Below are positions 35,041 through 47,388 of a stretch of 64,000 nucleotides of DNA, one piece after another. Under the pieces are notes generated by a model that did no database searches, had not been told where the DNA came from, and worked only from the letters and a program-made list of their open reading frames with translations. Made by a program: the position numbers and the translations under genes. The stretch's first letter is position 1. Each line of letters begins with the position of its first letter. The stretch is taken from assembly GCA_018343915.1 (NCBI GenBank), contig JABRWF010000006.1:3410001-3474000 (forward strand). Reading direction: 5' to 3'. The DNA comes from Agroathelia rolfsii. Lineage: Eukaryota; Basidiomycota; Agaricomycetes; Amylocorticiales; Amylocorticiaceae.

Positions 35041-35666
35041 TTAGGCTGGGATAATCTCGAAGACTTCATTCGGAGGGTAATAAGGAGGCTCGGAAAGCCC
35101 AACAATCAATGGATGGCACTTGATCTGTAAAAGTAAAAGAAAAAAAAAATCTAATGGCAAATAGTCAATATTATTAAATAAAGAAGTCCTTACCTGCTCG
35201 TTAGGCTCATCGGGAGCCACCCAACCCCTTGACCGGTCCTGTGTGGTTATACTGAAAAAACATTGTATAAATATTTCAGCGTGAAGCAAAACAAAAACAA
35301 ATGATAACCTACATATAATGATTTTCTTCATTCCGTGGAGCAGCCTCAATACGCCAATTTTCAGGTTGCGCCATATCTGGGAGAAGAACTGCAAAGACTG
35401 AGTCCTGTACACCGGCAGTTGGGCTGCCTCTGGCTTTCATAATGTAACCGTTCAAGTCTACTTTTTCGATTTCCCACTATCACGCTCAAACAGTGAATAA
35501 TCATGATCCCCGAGCTAGTACAAGGACTGACCGTAGGGCCTTGGACCTCTGAAGGAAGCAAGACGACCCGCTTTGGTAAGAGGGTCTTATCTTCCACAGG
35601 GGCACGACCGACGGCATTGCCAGTAGCAACGCTTCGGATGATATAGGTGCCAGATTGAAGAGACAT
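35041..35666 (-). CDS. I66-type serine protease inhibitor (cospin/cnispin-like), left copy
   Basis: Small beta-trefoil inhibitor as known from Coprinopsis (cospin) and Clitocybe (cnispin). Exons 35666-35532, 35476-35313, 35251-35194, 35124-35041; 146 residues, the family's usual size. Visible family features: N-terminal SLQSGTYIIRSV, a central ARGSPTA, NWRIEA, GWVAP and the C-terminal PLIVG...PPYYPPNEVFEI. No signal peptide. Members inhibit trypsin-like proteases and are thought to act in fruiting-body defence; the target here is not predictable. TATATAA at 35726-35732. Identical to the copy at 44333-44958 and diverged from the paralogue at 52479-53127. Confidence 0.85.
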
Positions 35667-37675
35667 TTCTGAGGGTTTCAAAACTTGGAGATGGTAGATG
35701 CACAAATGTCAACCTACCTGGGTTGTTATATATCTAGTCATAACCTGATTTTAACCAGTATGCTATATGACGCTGAAGAGCATCTGAGTCTGATTAATTC
35801 TAGCAAGACTGGAGATTAACCGCGGTGAATCTAAAGTAGTCACAACAGCTCTCCAAGTCCAATACTATAGTGCTTCTGGCCGAGTAGTATGTCAAACTGT
35901 GGCTACGTCAATACATGAAACGAATAGCGCAAAATTTACATGCCTAAAACGCGACAAGGTTCCAGGCTTGTATGACGTATTTCGCTCGATCCCAATACCT
36001 TCATTATCTTCATGGAGATAGACCTCCCAAAGTGGAATGCTACGTGGGTGGAGAGAAGCGGTGCAAAATGCATTACAGTCAAACCTGCATATATTTCTTC
36101 ATCCACAATAGAACTTATAAAACATTTACCCTATTCACTTCATGTATTGAATGGGTCATCCAAGGACATGAATATGCATCATAATGACCGCAGCAGGCCT
36201 ACACCGGGTCAAATTGGGATGTTACTTGATCCATCGTTGTCGATTGATATAGGATGAATACTATTCGTGACATCACTGTTGCATGTCCTATGGAAGCTAT
36301 TACAAGCTCCTACAATATAGGATCTTTTTTTCATTATCATAGATGGAACTTGCGACAACAATGTAGTGTGTGCTTGGAATATCGGTATTGTACTGTTGTA
36401 TAGGCATAGTGTTAACTTAAGGTACACAGCACGCGCAGTGAAGCCATAGACCAGAACGTTTGGGATAATTTGAGAGTACATAAGGAAAAACAGATCATCA
36501 CTCAAGTGTAAAAACTCAGGAAAGTACACGAAGAAAACCAAGTCTGTCGACAGCTCATCGGATATGCCATTAGCGGATGCTCGGTCAAGGCATAGAGGTG
36601 GAGCGGCAGTGCAGAACTGTTATTGAGCGCATAATTTCATCATTATTCCATTAGTCTTATTGCGTCCCAAGATCATGATACACGCACAATATCGTGAGAT
36701 GATATACTGATATGACGCTTCATAATATGCAAAGTGGTTCATTCAACCAGGATCATCCCCAATTTCAGCCACCATTTACTCATGCATGCGCTTATGAATT
36801 ATTAAGCCGCATCGAATTTAGGATTAAATTGAGCCATGGTATAGGAGCGATATCATTCAACATCATATGTGCAAAGACTACCAATTTTGAATTATCTGTA
36901 TCTTGGGTGATATCATGAGCGTTAAGAAAAGGTTTTTGGTTGGTGCCAACACGGTACTAAATCAATGCACCAATAGTCAATAGGCATCCGTATTCCGTAG
37001 GCTCCATATACATACAGAATACTGGATGAGGATCGTTCGTTCACTTTCTGTACAAAGACCGAGACATAGATTAAGCGCCAAAACGGATGGGTACCTGCCG
37101 GCGTACATAAGAGAGCTACTGGAAATATGGCACAAACCGATCATGCCAGACGACCAGACTAGGAGGATGAGGCCTCGACATAAGAATGATTTGGTTGAGC
37201 TATGATGATAGAATCTACAGAGACGAAATATTAAGATTATATTGTTGTAAACAAGTAGCAGGGCTTCGGATAGGGTGCCTAGCCAACCAATAGTGCTACC
37301 AAAAATAATGTAATTACCATTTCCCCAAAATGTTATGGCTTGTTACATACATTTTTGTCAAGATGAAAAGGCTAGCTAACCCGTATTTATGGAGAACGGT
37401 GGCCAGCGGCGGTGCATGGAAAAAGCGCCAACGAAGTGTCTCGCTCCATCAGGTTGAATCTGGGTCATGATTGTCAGGTTTGAAGTATTGTACCAAATTA
37501 GACAAGAGCAGTATTCTGGTACAGCATGATTCAGATGAAGGAAAGCACCTCAATCTTGTTGAACACGGAGAGAGTGGTGAGTCCAAACATGTTTATAGCA
37601 AACTAGTGGTCTAGGAGAGACAGGCTAATAATATGAGTAGGAATCATGAGCATAAATGGAAGGATTCGTCCCTAC
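35667..37675. other. Gene-free part of left arm
   Basis: No gene recognised; short open frames lack conserved features. The identical core ends within it at 36769, after which the sequence drifts away from the right arm. Confidence 0.45.
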
Positions 37676-38443
37676 CGTATGAAGGCCAAAATATCAGTCA
37701 AGCACTCCCACTCAAATTTTTGCATTTCCGGCCAGTCAATGTCTACCCCGGCGAAGTCAGGTTCAGACTTGAATTTGGCAGGCGCTGGTGGGGATAACCA
37801 GTTCTGGTCGCCCGTAGCATGGAATAGCTGCCCATGAACGAGCGAATGAAACGGCTCAGTTCCCTTGGGCTGGGGGACTTGTAAGATGGAATTACGTGTT
37901 AGAGGTTCATTTATTTATGCGTCTGATCATTGAAATTTTAAACCTACGCGAGCTAATACCGAAAATCTGTCCAGTGATTCTCCATTTCCCGCGATCTAAT
38001 AGCAACGACCCACTATTGCGCATGAATTCGTCCTTGAGAACCCATCCGCCAGTGCCGACGAACATAGCTTCGTTAATTTGTCTGTGACGATCTGGGTTAT
38101 CTTTTTAGTAAATTGGAAGTGCAATATAGAAAAAGATATATCACCATATGTCTGCCAATTCAAGACAGCAAAATGCGACCCGTCTCTCCAGAATCTAACG
38201 GGGTCGAGGTTGCTTGACTGGATGCGTGTACCTCGTGGATAAACACGCCACATATTAGTAATACTCTTCTCAATCAATCCCTTCTTGTTATCATCAGACT
38301 CCTTGCGAAGTGACAACATCGCCGACTCAGATATATTAACCAAGAAATGTTTTGGATCCAGTAATCTCTCCAGCAGCCACCCCTTCTTTGGCTTTATGCT
38401 ATGGGGGTAGAAGCCCATGGCAGCCAGCTCCGGAGAGATCTTC
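37676..38443 (-). pseudogene. Truncated phospholipase C copy
   Basis: Matches exons 4 (3' part), 5 and 6 of the intact PLC gene at 40159-42189, in reverse orientation. It starts abruptly at codon ~KISPELAA of the linker, so the whole X domain is missing, and a deletion of ~420 bp removes exon 7. The Y-domain motif [11 protein letters not shown] reads [11 protein letters not shown]. Splice sites are partly altered. It has no catalytic histidines and cannot be functional. Confidence 0.85.
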
Positions 38444-40158
38444 ATAAACAAAAGATGAAATGTGATGAGAAACTAGCACGTTCAAATAGACCGTGGATCG
38501 ATGATTCTGACGTAGAAGCAAAACACCTACAAAGGTGATGAAGAAGTAAAGGGGTATGTAGCAAGAAAGCAGAGGCTCAAGGCAATGACCTTGAAGATGT
38601 CGGATTCAAGGTCTAGCCTGGTTTTCCGGATGTTTCGATGATGAATATGAAAAAAAAAAAAATAGTGATACTGAAGAAGCACCCGCGAGGCTCGTATTGA
38701 ACTGGTATTTCGTGAGTTGATTTGTTTCGTTGTGACTCCGACAGGTTATGAAAGTGAGCACTCTAGGTGCAGATGACGGTGATAGCTTGATTTGTTTGCA
38801 CTGCAAGTTTCCTTATGGGCTTCATCGCGTACGACAGACTTGGTAAAAGCAGAGAAGGATGAGAGTGGGATAATATAATTCAATAATTAACTCATAACAG
38901 TAGAAAAGGAGGGAAAGGAGATCTGTAAAGAACTAAGAGGAACTGTGTCAAGGCCAGCCGACAGGGATTGAGTCCACCTGAGTCATTATCAATAGGCACG
39001 CGGGGAAAGCGAGGCAGTCGGGAGCGCAGATGATATTGCAGCGAGTAAGATGAGCGGCAATAATAGATAGGGATGTAAAACAATAGAGGAAATAACAAAG
39101 ATTGACTGTGCGACTGCGCGAAAACGAGCACGTGTGACAAAATGGACGGTCTGTATGAAGAAAAGCCCCTCTCTCCTCACGCTACATGGCCTACTGTCTT
39201 TGGAGCATGCTGGCGGGTAGTGCACATGAGAGTGGTAGGGCGGAAGCCCGAAGCGCTTTTCGATCGCGGCCGGGAATCGTGTCACCCGAAGGGAATAGAG
39301 GTGAGCAGCGGTCAGGTGGGTTAGGTACATCGTCCCCGTGCTGCTCGTTCCCTTGTTTTTGAAAATTCTCAGGATCAATTTCAGACTAGGATAAGGTGGT
39401 CGGGATTTGCAAGGGATTGGTGGATAAGGCGAATTCCGAGTACGACATTAGCGGGCGGAGTGGAAGGCGACTTACTGCCTTGTAGCATCCACCCTGGGCG
39501 GGACACCGCTCCATCCCGGCGTCGTACCTCCTTGGCAGAAAGCGCTGGCTTCCAGTGCGTACCAACTCTTTGACAGACGACCTTTTACGGTGATCTCGAT
39601 GCTTTGGCACCGAGTACTACGTCTATCGGATCCGCAATCCGTAACCCGAAACTGGGCTCATTGTCAAACGTGCGATTCCATGAGGGCTCTGCGAAGATAA
39701 TTGAGAAAAGTTCTGAGGATGACATCTGGTATAAGAAAGAAGGCATCCAGCTACTGCAGGGGGTCATAGTCATGGCTGGAATTCATTGAACAAGTCCATG
39801 AACAAAACCACTGGTAGCCTCGGAAGATCGGACCGCGGACCGTGACCATGGTAAAAGTTAAACAATGCCATACTAGTACATACACGCATGCAGTGGCATC
39901 TTCAAGTTCGCTATTCAAGTTCAGAGCTCTAGGCAGGATCATTATGATATGACTTGAGCCTTGAAGGTCATATTTGACTGAATACTGCATACATGTACCG
40001 GATATTCGATGACTGTAACCAACTGCAAGTTGCTAATGGAAACAGGGACTATTTATATCGTTTTTCAAATAACAAAAAAGTTTCTGAACCGTACCGAGCC
40101 ACTGGCAGCACAAGCGAAATCGTCTCCCTCTCCCTCTCTCTCACTATCAAACGACAAT
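38444..40158. other. Palindrome hinge, left part
   Basis: Single-copy sequence between the arms. It holds a MAK21 fragment (38531-38770), a diverged copy (38755-39030) of the segment seen at 32180-32470, and an unexplained stretch at 39600-39790 whose + frame has coding-like composition (DDIWYKKEG) but no recognisable gene. Confidence 0.5.
38531..38770 (+). pseudogene. MAK21 exon 8-9 fragment
   Basis: Resembles 28350-28600 of MAK21, including the end of exon 8, the intron and the start of exon 9 (CAGGTTATGAAAG versus CAGGCTATGAAAG). It has an A-run, frameshifts and stops. Because the intron is kept, it arose by DNA duplication and not by retroposition. Confidence 0.75.
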
Positions 40159-42189
40159 ATGGCTGAATATGATGTCGACAACCAGTGGATTGCTGCGGCA
40201 TCTCAAGTGTTGACATTCGATACTCATCTGAACATCAAGCCGTTAGACGGCTCCACTAGACTCAGTTCGAACGTTCTTGCCTTTCTGGATTCACAAGGCT
40301 TGGTAAAGACATGCCTCGTTAGCTGAACACTCCAGCAGGGCTGATCATTCTACTCTAGACACCTGAGGACGTGTTCAACTCTCCAATCGTCTCACCGCCT
40401 CCCGTGGATGACTCACAGCCGCTTACACATTACTACGTATCGTAAGTGATCTGATTGGATGACCCACGTGTGATAGACTCTAATACGTGGCGTAACCTTC
40501 TAGAACCTCTCATAACACATACCTTCTCGCCCGCCAAATCCTCGGACGTGCATCGTCCTGGTGTTACATCCATGCCCTCGCCACTGGAGCGCGCTGCGTC
40601 GAGATTGACGCATGGCCAAACAAAGACCACACGGACATAATCGTCACCCACGGACATACATTCAGCACCTCAGTCACATTCGAGAGTGTTTGCATAGCCA
40701 TTGCTGATTCGGTAAATGACGACGATTGGCCTGTGTTTGTGAGCTTAGAGAATCATGTCCCACCAAGTGGGCAGCAACGTATGGTCGATGTCATGCAGAG
40801 TACTTGGGGTGAGAGACTTGTACGGAAACAGCTTGAAGGGATCGATGATGAGACCATTTCGCCTCGCGATCTCAAGGGTCGCATTCTGTTAATGGTGTTT
40901 GCCATTTCAATCCTCTTGGCTATCGTTTGATCACTTACAAGCTTCCAAGGTCGAGTATTACCCTCCAAATACACAAAGTCTCGAAGAAGAAGTGGAAAAC
41001 GAGAAGCTCGAGAGTGACGAGGATTGCTCCTCTGCAGAAGAAGCCGAAGCCCCCGACTTCCTAGAAAGGCTGGAAAACGAACTTGGCTTTCCCTTCCACC
41101 GGCGTCGCAAACCCAAGAAAAGCGAAGAAGCGTCGAAGATCTCTCCAGAGCTGGCTGCTCTGGGGTTCTATGCCCGCAGCATGAAGCCAAAGAAGGGGTG
41201 GCTGCTGGAGAGATTACTGGATCCAAAACATCTCTTGATTAATATATCCGAGTCGGCGATGTTGTCACTTCGCAAGGAGTCTGATGATAACAAGAAGGGA
41301 TTGATTGAGAAGAGTATTACTAATATGCGACGTGTTTATCCACGAGGTACACGCATCCAGTCAAGCAACCTTGACCCCGTTAGATTCTGGAGAGACGGAT
41401 CGCATTTTGCTGCCTTGAATTGGCAGACATATGGTGATATATCTTTTTTCTATATGGCACTTCCAGTTTACTAAAAAGATAACTTAGATCGTCATAGACA
41501 GATTAACGAAGCTATGTTCGTCGGCACTGGCGGATGGGTTCTCAAGGACGAATTCATGCGCAATAGTGGGTCGTTGCTATTAGATCGTGGGAAATGGAGA
41601 ATCACTGGACAGATCGTCGGTATTAGCTCTCGTGAGTTTAAAATTTCGGTGATCAGAAGCATAAATAAACGAACCTCTAACACGTAATTCCATCTTACAA
41701 GTCCCCCAGCCCAAGGGCACCGAACCGTTTCATGCGCTCGTTCATGGGCAGCTATTCCATGCTACGGGCGACCAGAACTGGTTATCCCCACCAGCACCCG
41801 CCAAATTCGAGTCTGAATCTGGCTCCGCCGGGGTAGACATTGATTGGTCGGAAATGCAAAAATTTGAGTGGGAGTGCTTGACTGATATTTTGGCCTTCAT
41901 ACGGTAGGGACGAATCCTTCCATTTATGCTCATGACCCCTACTCACATTGAAATTATTATCTTTAGTCTGACGGTAATCCAATCCACTTCCTCCCCTGAA
42001 TCTGGTCTCTTACAAGCGCTCGAGCAAGACCTCGACTTGGGCAACAAACATACTCGGCTGGCCGTATTTTGTGCCCGCGCTGACCATATCCAAAGCGGAT
42101 GGCACTTGATCCCCCTGTTGGATATGAAGGGGAAGGGTACTATTACGGGGGCTACGATGTTGGTAAATATTAAGGTTGAAAATATTTAG
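40159..42189 (+). CDS. PLC1: Phosphoinositide-specific phospholipase C
   Basis: Hydrolyses PIP2 to IP3 and diacylglycerol at the plasma membrane. Exons 40159-40302, 40359-40441, 40504-40894, 40950-41433, 41488-41631, 41702-41903, 41967-42189; phases agree, 556 residues. X domain (~70-205): SHNTYL with the first catalytic His, VEIDAWP, VTHGHT with the second His, SLENH. Acidic linker (~210-245). Y domain (~285-385): [30 protein letters not shown]2-like domain follows, starting near [14 protein letters not shown]. No EF-hand or PH region is visible, so it is a short fungal type. It sits at the hinge; its 3' part (from 41135) belongs to the right palindrome arm. Confidence 0.9.
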
Positions 42190-44332
42190 GATCTAATGTA
42201 TGTGGATTTTTGGTGGGGAGAATTATTCTTAACTAAACTTTGTATGTTCGAAATGGCGAATATCATGATACGGTTATCATGAGAGCAATGCATTTGTACG
42301 GAAGATCTCATAAAGACTAGTACTGCAAAGACACGCGCCAGTATTACTTAAGCGGTGCCATGCAAGACTCGGTCACGGTGCCGACCTGTCTCTCTCTATA
42401 AACATGTTTGGACTCACCACTGGCATTCTCTCCGTGCTCAACAAGATTGAGGTGCTTTCCTTCATCTGAATCATGCTGTACCAGAATACTGCTCTTGTCT
42501 AATTTGGCACAATACTTCAAACCTGACAATCATGACCCAGGTTCAACCTGATGGAGCGAGACACTTGGTTGGCGCTTTTTCCGTGCACTGCCGCTGGCCA
42601 CTGTTCTCCATACATACGGATTAGCTAGTCTTTTCATTTTGACACAAATGTATGTGATAAACCGTAACGTTTTGGAGAATGGGGACTGCATTGTTTTTAG
42701 TAGCACTATTGGTTGGCTGGGCACCCTATCTGAAGCCCTGCTACTTGTTTGCGACAACATGATCTTGACATTTCGTCTCTAAAGATTCTATCAGCATAGC
42801 TTAACCGAATCATTCCTATGTGCAGGCCTCATCTTCCTGGTCTGGTCATATGACATGATCGGTTTGTGCCATATTTCCAGTAGCTCTCTTATGTACGCCG
42901 GCAGGTACCCATGCATTTTGGAACTTAATCTATGTCTCGGTCTTTGTAAAGCAAGTGAACGAACAGTCGTCATCCAGTATTCTGTATTCATATGGAGCCT
43001 GTCGTATACGGATGCCTATTGAATATTTGTGCATTGATTTAGTACCGTGTTGGCACCAACCAAAAACCTTTTCTTAACGCTCATGATATCACCCAAGATA
43101 CTTCAACTTCAAAATAGGTAGTCTTTGCATATATGATGTTGAATGATATCGCTCCTATACCTTGGCTCAATTTAATCCTAAATTCGATGCAGCTTAATAA
43201 TTCATAAGCGCATGCATGAGTAAATGATAGCTGAAATTGGGGATGATCCTGGTTGAATGAACCACTTTGCATATTATGAAGCGTCATATCAGTATATCAT
43301 CTCACGATATTGTGCGTGTATCATGATCTTGGGACGCAATAAGACTAATGGAATAATGATGAAATTATGCGCTCAATAACAGTTCTGCACTGCCGCTCCA
43401 CCTCTATGCCTTGACCGAGCATCCGCTAATGGCATATCCGATGAGCTGTCGACAGACTTGGTTTTCTTCGTGTACTTTCCTGAGTTTTTACACTTGAGTG
43501 ATGATCTGTTTTTCCTTATGTACTCTCAAATTATCCCAAACGTTCTGGTCTATGGCTTCACTGCGCGTGCTGTGTACCTTAAGTTAACACTATGCCTATA
43601 CAACAGTACAATACCGATATTCCAAGCACACACTACATTGTTGTCGCAAGTTCCATCTATGATAATGAAAAAAAGATCCTATATTGTAGGAGCTTGTAAT
43701 AGCTTCCATAGGACATGCAACAGTGATGTCACGAATAGTATTCATCCTATATCAATCGACAACGATGGATCAAGTAACATCCCAATTTGACCCGGTGTAG
43801 GCCTGCTGCGGTCATTATGATGCATATTCATGTCCTTGGATGACCCATTCAATACATGAAGTGAATAGGGTAAATGTTTTATAAGTTCTATTGTGGATGA
43901 AGAAATATATGCAGGTTTGACTGTAATGCATTTTGCACCGCTTCTCTCCACCCACGTAGCATTCCACTTTGGGAGGTCTATCTCCATGAAGATAATGAAG
44001 GTATTGGGATCGAGCGAAATACGTCATACAAGCCTGGAACCTTGTCGCGTTTTAGGCATGTAAATTTTGCGCTATTCGTTTCATGTATTGACGTAGCCAC
44101 AGTTTGACATACTACTCGGCCAGAAGCACTATAGTATTGGACTTGGAGAGCTGTTGTGACTACTTTAGATTCACCGCGGTTAATCTCCAGTCTTGCTAGA
44201 ATTAATCAGACTCAGATGCTCTTCAGCGTCATATAGCATACTGGTTAAAATCAGGTTATGACTAGATATATAACAACCCAGGTAGGTTGACATTTGTGCA
44301 TCTACCATCTCCAAGTTTTGAAACCCTCAGAA
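42190..44332. other. Gene-free part of right arm
   Basis: Counterpart of 35667-37640. It includes the ~420 bp lost from the left arm. No gene recognised. Confidence 0.45.
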
Positions 44333-44958
44333 ATGTCTCTTCAATCTGGCACCTATATCATCCGAAGCGTTGCTACTGGCAATGCCGTCGGTCGTGCCCC
44401 TGTGGAAGATAAGACCCTCTTACCAAAGCGGGTCGTCTTGCTTCCTTCAGAGGTCCAAGGCCCTACGGTCAGTCCTTGTACTAGCTCGGGGATCATGATT
44501 ATTCACTGTTTGAGCGTGATAGTGGGAAATCGAAAAAGTAGACTTGAACGGTTACATTATGAAAGCCAGAGGCAGCCCAACTGCCGGTGTACAGGACTCA
44601 GTCTTTGCAGTTCTTCTCCCAGATATGGCGCAACCTGAAAATTGGCGTATTGAGGCTGCTCCACGGAATGAAGAAAATCATTATATGTAGGTTATCATTT
44701 GTTTTTGTTTTGCTTCACGCTGAAATATTTATACAATGTTTTTTCAGTATAACCACACAGGACCGGTCAAGGGGTTGGGTGGCTCCCGATGAGCCTAACG
44801 AGCAGGTAAGGACTTCTTTATTTAATAATATTGACTATTTGCCATTAGATTTTTTTTTTCTTTTACTTTTACAGATCAAGTGCCATCCATTGATTGTTGG
44901 GCTTTCCGAGCCTCCTTATTACCCTCCGAATGAAGTCTTCGAGATTATCCCAGCCTAA
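44333..44958 (+). CDS. I66-type serine protease inhibitor (right copy)
   Basis: Mirror-identical to 35041-35666. Exons 44333-44467, 44523-44686, 44748-44805, 44875-44958; 146 residues, four exons with intron phases 0, 2, 0. TATATAA at 44267-44273, 66 bp before the ATG. Same domain reasoning as the left copy: a cospin/cnispin-like beta-trefoil inhibitor, cytosolic. Intact. Confidence 0.85.
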
Positions 44959-45147
44959 CAAATTCAAAAAATAACTGGATTGAGCGATATCCTACTAGTG
45001 TCTCATCAAAATCAATTTAAATGTCACAGATTACACAGAAAGAAAAACTGATAATAAAAATTATCTTATTTTCTCGAGATTAGAAGGCAGTTGTTGCACC
45101 ATTTATTTTTTTGAGGATATAGTTGCTACACTTTTAGTCCACAACAA

Positions 45148-45267
45148 TCAGCTCTTCCACCACTGCTCACTCTTAATCTCCTTAATCATGTCACATTTAC
45201 CCTGGTAAAAGATTGTCTGAATTACCTTGAACTGATCCATCTGGTCCTTGGGATATAAACGAGCCAT
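45148..45267 (-). CDS. Small ORF, 39 residues, unrecognised (right)
   Basis: Mirror of 34732-34851; same reservations. Confidence 0.2.
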   Translation of the reverse strand: MARLYPKDQMDQFKVIQTIFYQGKCDMIKEIKSEQWWKS

Positions 45268-47118
45268 ACTAGCTGTTTAAATGGCTAAATAGAAGCGCTT
45301 AGTACTGCTGCTTCAAATTGCTTGCATTTATGGCTTATAGGGTCCATATGAAGAAGCGGCGTGCGGACCGGCGCGTAGCAGTGGAAGTTGAGGTTGAAGT
45401 TCTAAAGATCAATAGTACAATGTATCTTAGATAGATGCTTTGCAACCACATTTATATATTATCGCCCGAGCATGGTCATGCAAAATTTTTGCTCAATATT
45501 CAAAGAAGTACAGGCCGAGAATGTACAGCATTTTTCTTAAGTGGATTAAATAAGTGTAGCTCAAGAGGAAGAAAATCCGTTCTTCATTAGCCAAGTTTTA
45601 AGCTGATACGGATTTTTCGGAGTAAATTATAACCTCCAAAATTTATGAAAACATCAGAGATAATATTCTTAGAGAGTAACTATACATTCTAGGATTGTAA
45701 TCAAAAGAGCCCCAAGGTGTATTGCATATAAGAATGTCGAGTAAGGCTAATGGTTTTGCTTATGTAGCCGTGTATGCACAAGTGTAACAAGCTTTTCTAT
45801 CGGCCTCGTAGTCAAGCGTCACATGGCTAGGGACGTTTTGGTTGAGAGAATAGGGGTATCACAAGAGTGTCACAGATGAAAAGTACTTGTAGTTGGTCCT
45901 CTTTTCCTCGTTTTCAGTGTTTGGATTCTGCAGTACGTAAATCTTGATACAACTGGTTCATATACATACCTCATCACACTCCCGTCATGATAGCGTAGCA
46001 TATCAGATCATAGCCCTCTTATGAAGGGAGACATTTCACTCCCGAGAAGTTGGTTGCAAAGTAATTGTATTACACTATAGCTAAAACCGACTCAGGAGCT
46101 TCCTTCAATTTCAGTCGCTCAGAAACATCAGATGCATGCCACTGTAGTATTAGATGACCTTAGACGCCTTTAGAGGTTCAGAAAAATCATGTTTTCCTGA
46201 TGCAGCACAAGGTGACAATTGATATCAACTCACAATAACCCTTTTGCCACTACACACCACACTTCCTTATCCCGCGTAATTTACACTACAGCTCTCTCTA
46301 CACCGTAGTTTGCTTTTGGTACATGATGCGGTATACATGTATCAAAACTCACCACTCCCCTGGTACTTAACTATATTAGGGTGATCTATGTTATAAATTG
46401 TTAACAAATATCCTAGATGCTGTTCTTCTCTGACTTGGGCTGGATTACCGAGCACAACGCATGTCATTCAGCACGATCTATATACATATTCTTCGTGCAT
46501 CATGATAAAATTGGGCTATTAGTATTCTTTCACCAGATTGTCCACTGATAATAACATGAATGAACTTGAATGACATCGTTACAGTTAGGCCCAACTTCAA
46601 ATGCTAGTACACCCAATGAACAAACTTCTTGTGGTACTAGCCAAAGACTGAGATGTAGAGGAATCTCCTCGTTACCATTCGTCACATGTTCAAGCTATAG
46701 AGCGTAAAAAAAAGGATTTATGGCCTGAGCACTTGCTGTTGGTACCATGCATCTTCGGCACTGGCAGCTACCAATACAAATGTACAACCCCTATCGTGAG
46801 TTTTACGTTCACTTTGCCCTGACAGTAACGATTCTCAGCATGACCGCGGATATTATGCCAGGTCTTTCTACTGAAGGGCAAGTAACGTGACTTCAGGTTG
46901 CTTCCAGTGCAGCACATAATGCCGCACATTACTGAAGATCAGATAATACGGTAACGTCTCATCTGACCACTTCGTGCACATGAACCTGACATATATTATT
47001 GTAACTAATCAATGGGTCGGATATTGGTGAGGTACCAGGAATATTGTTGATCATGGCCTAGACCGTAGCAGCTCTTCGTGAAAGAGTTACTCCGTTCGTA
47101 CCTAGCATCCTATACTAG

Positions 47119-47388
47119 TTCGCGGGTCGCAAAAGTTTCCGTGGATCATGTGGTACTAGTAGCTATACCGAGCCACATCTTCGACCACAATATCTCCCTC
47201 AGAATTTCACACCAGAAGGTGATGTAAGGTCCCTTGCAGGTTTCTGTAAGTAGCTAAACCTTTGATGAATAGTCCTGGTATTTTCTCAGTTCAGCGTGAA
47301 ACATTAAGAAAGATATTGATATGTCGAAGCAGCCGGGTGGCTGAGTGTGGCTACCACGTGATTCACGGAAACTTTTACGACCCGCGAG
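47119..47388. mobile_element. MITE-like element (right)
   Basis: Mirror of 32611-32880, within the identical core. Confidence 0.6.

Larger units (their letters stand above)
29691..36769 (+). repeat. Identical core of left palindrome arm
   Basis: 7,079 bp. The first mismatch outwards is at 29690 and the first inwards are at 36770 and 36772. It contains one lectin gene, one I66 inhibitor gene and mobile-element debris. Confidence 0.85.
29447..38443 (+). repeat. Left arm of giant inverted duplication
   Basis: Reverse complement of 41135-50540. In the core 29691-36769 each position x pairs with 79,999-x with no indel, and every stretch compared is identical. Outside the core (29447-29690 and 36770-38443) the two arms have clear substitutions and indels, including a ~420 bp deletion in the left arm near 37640. 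The homology stops sharply at 38443 inside a phospholipase C coding region. Confidence 0.92.
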
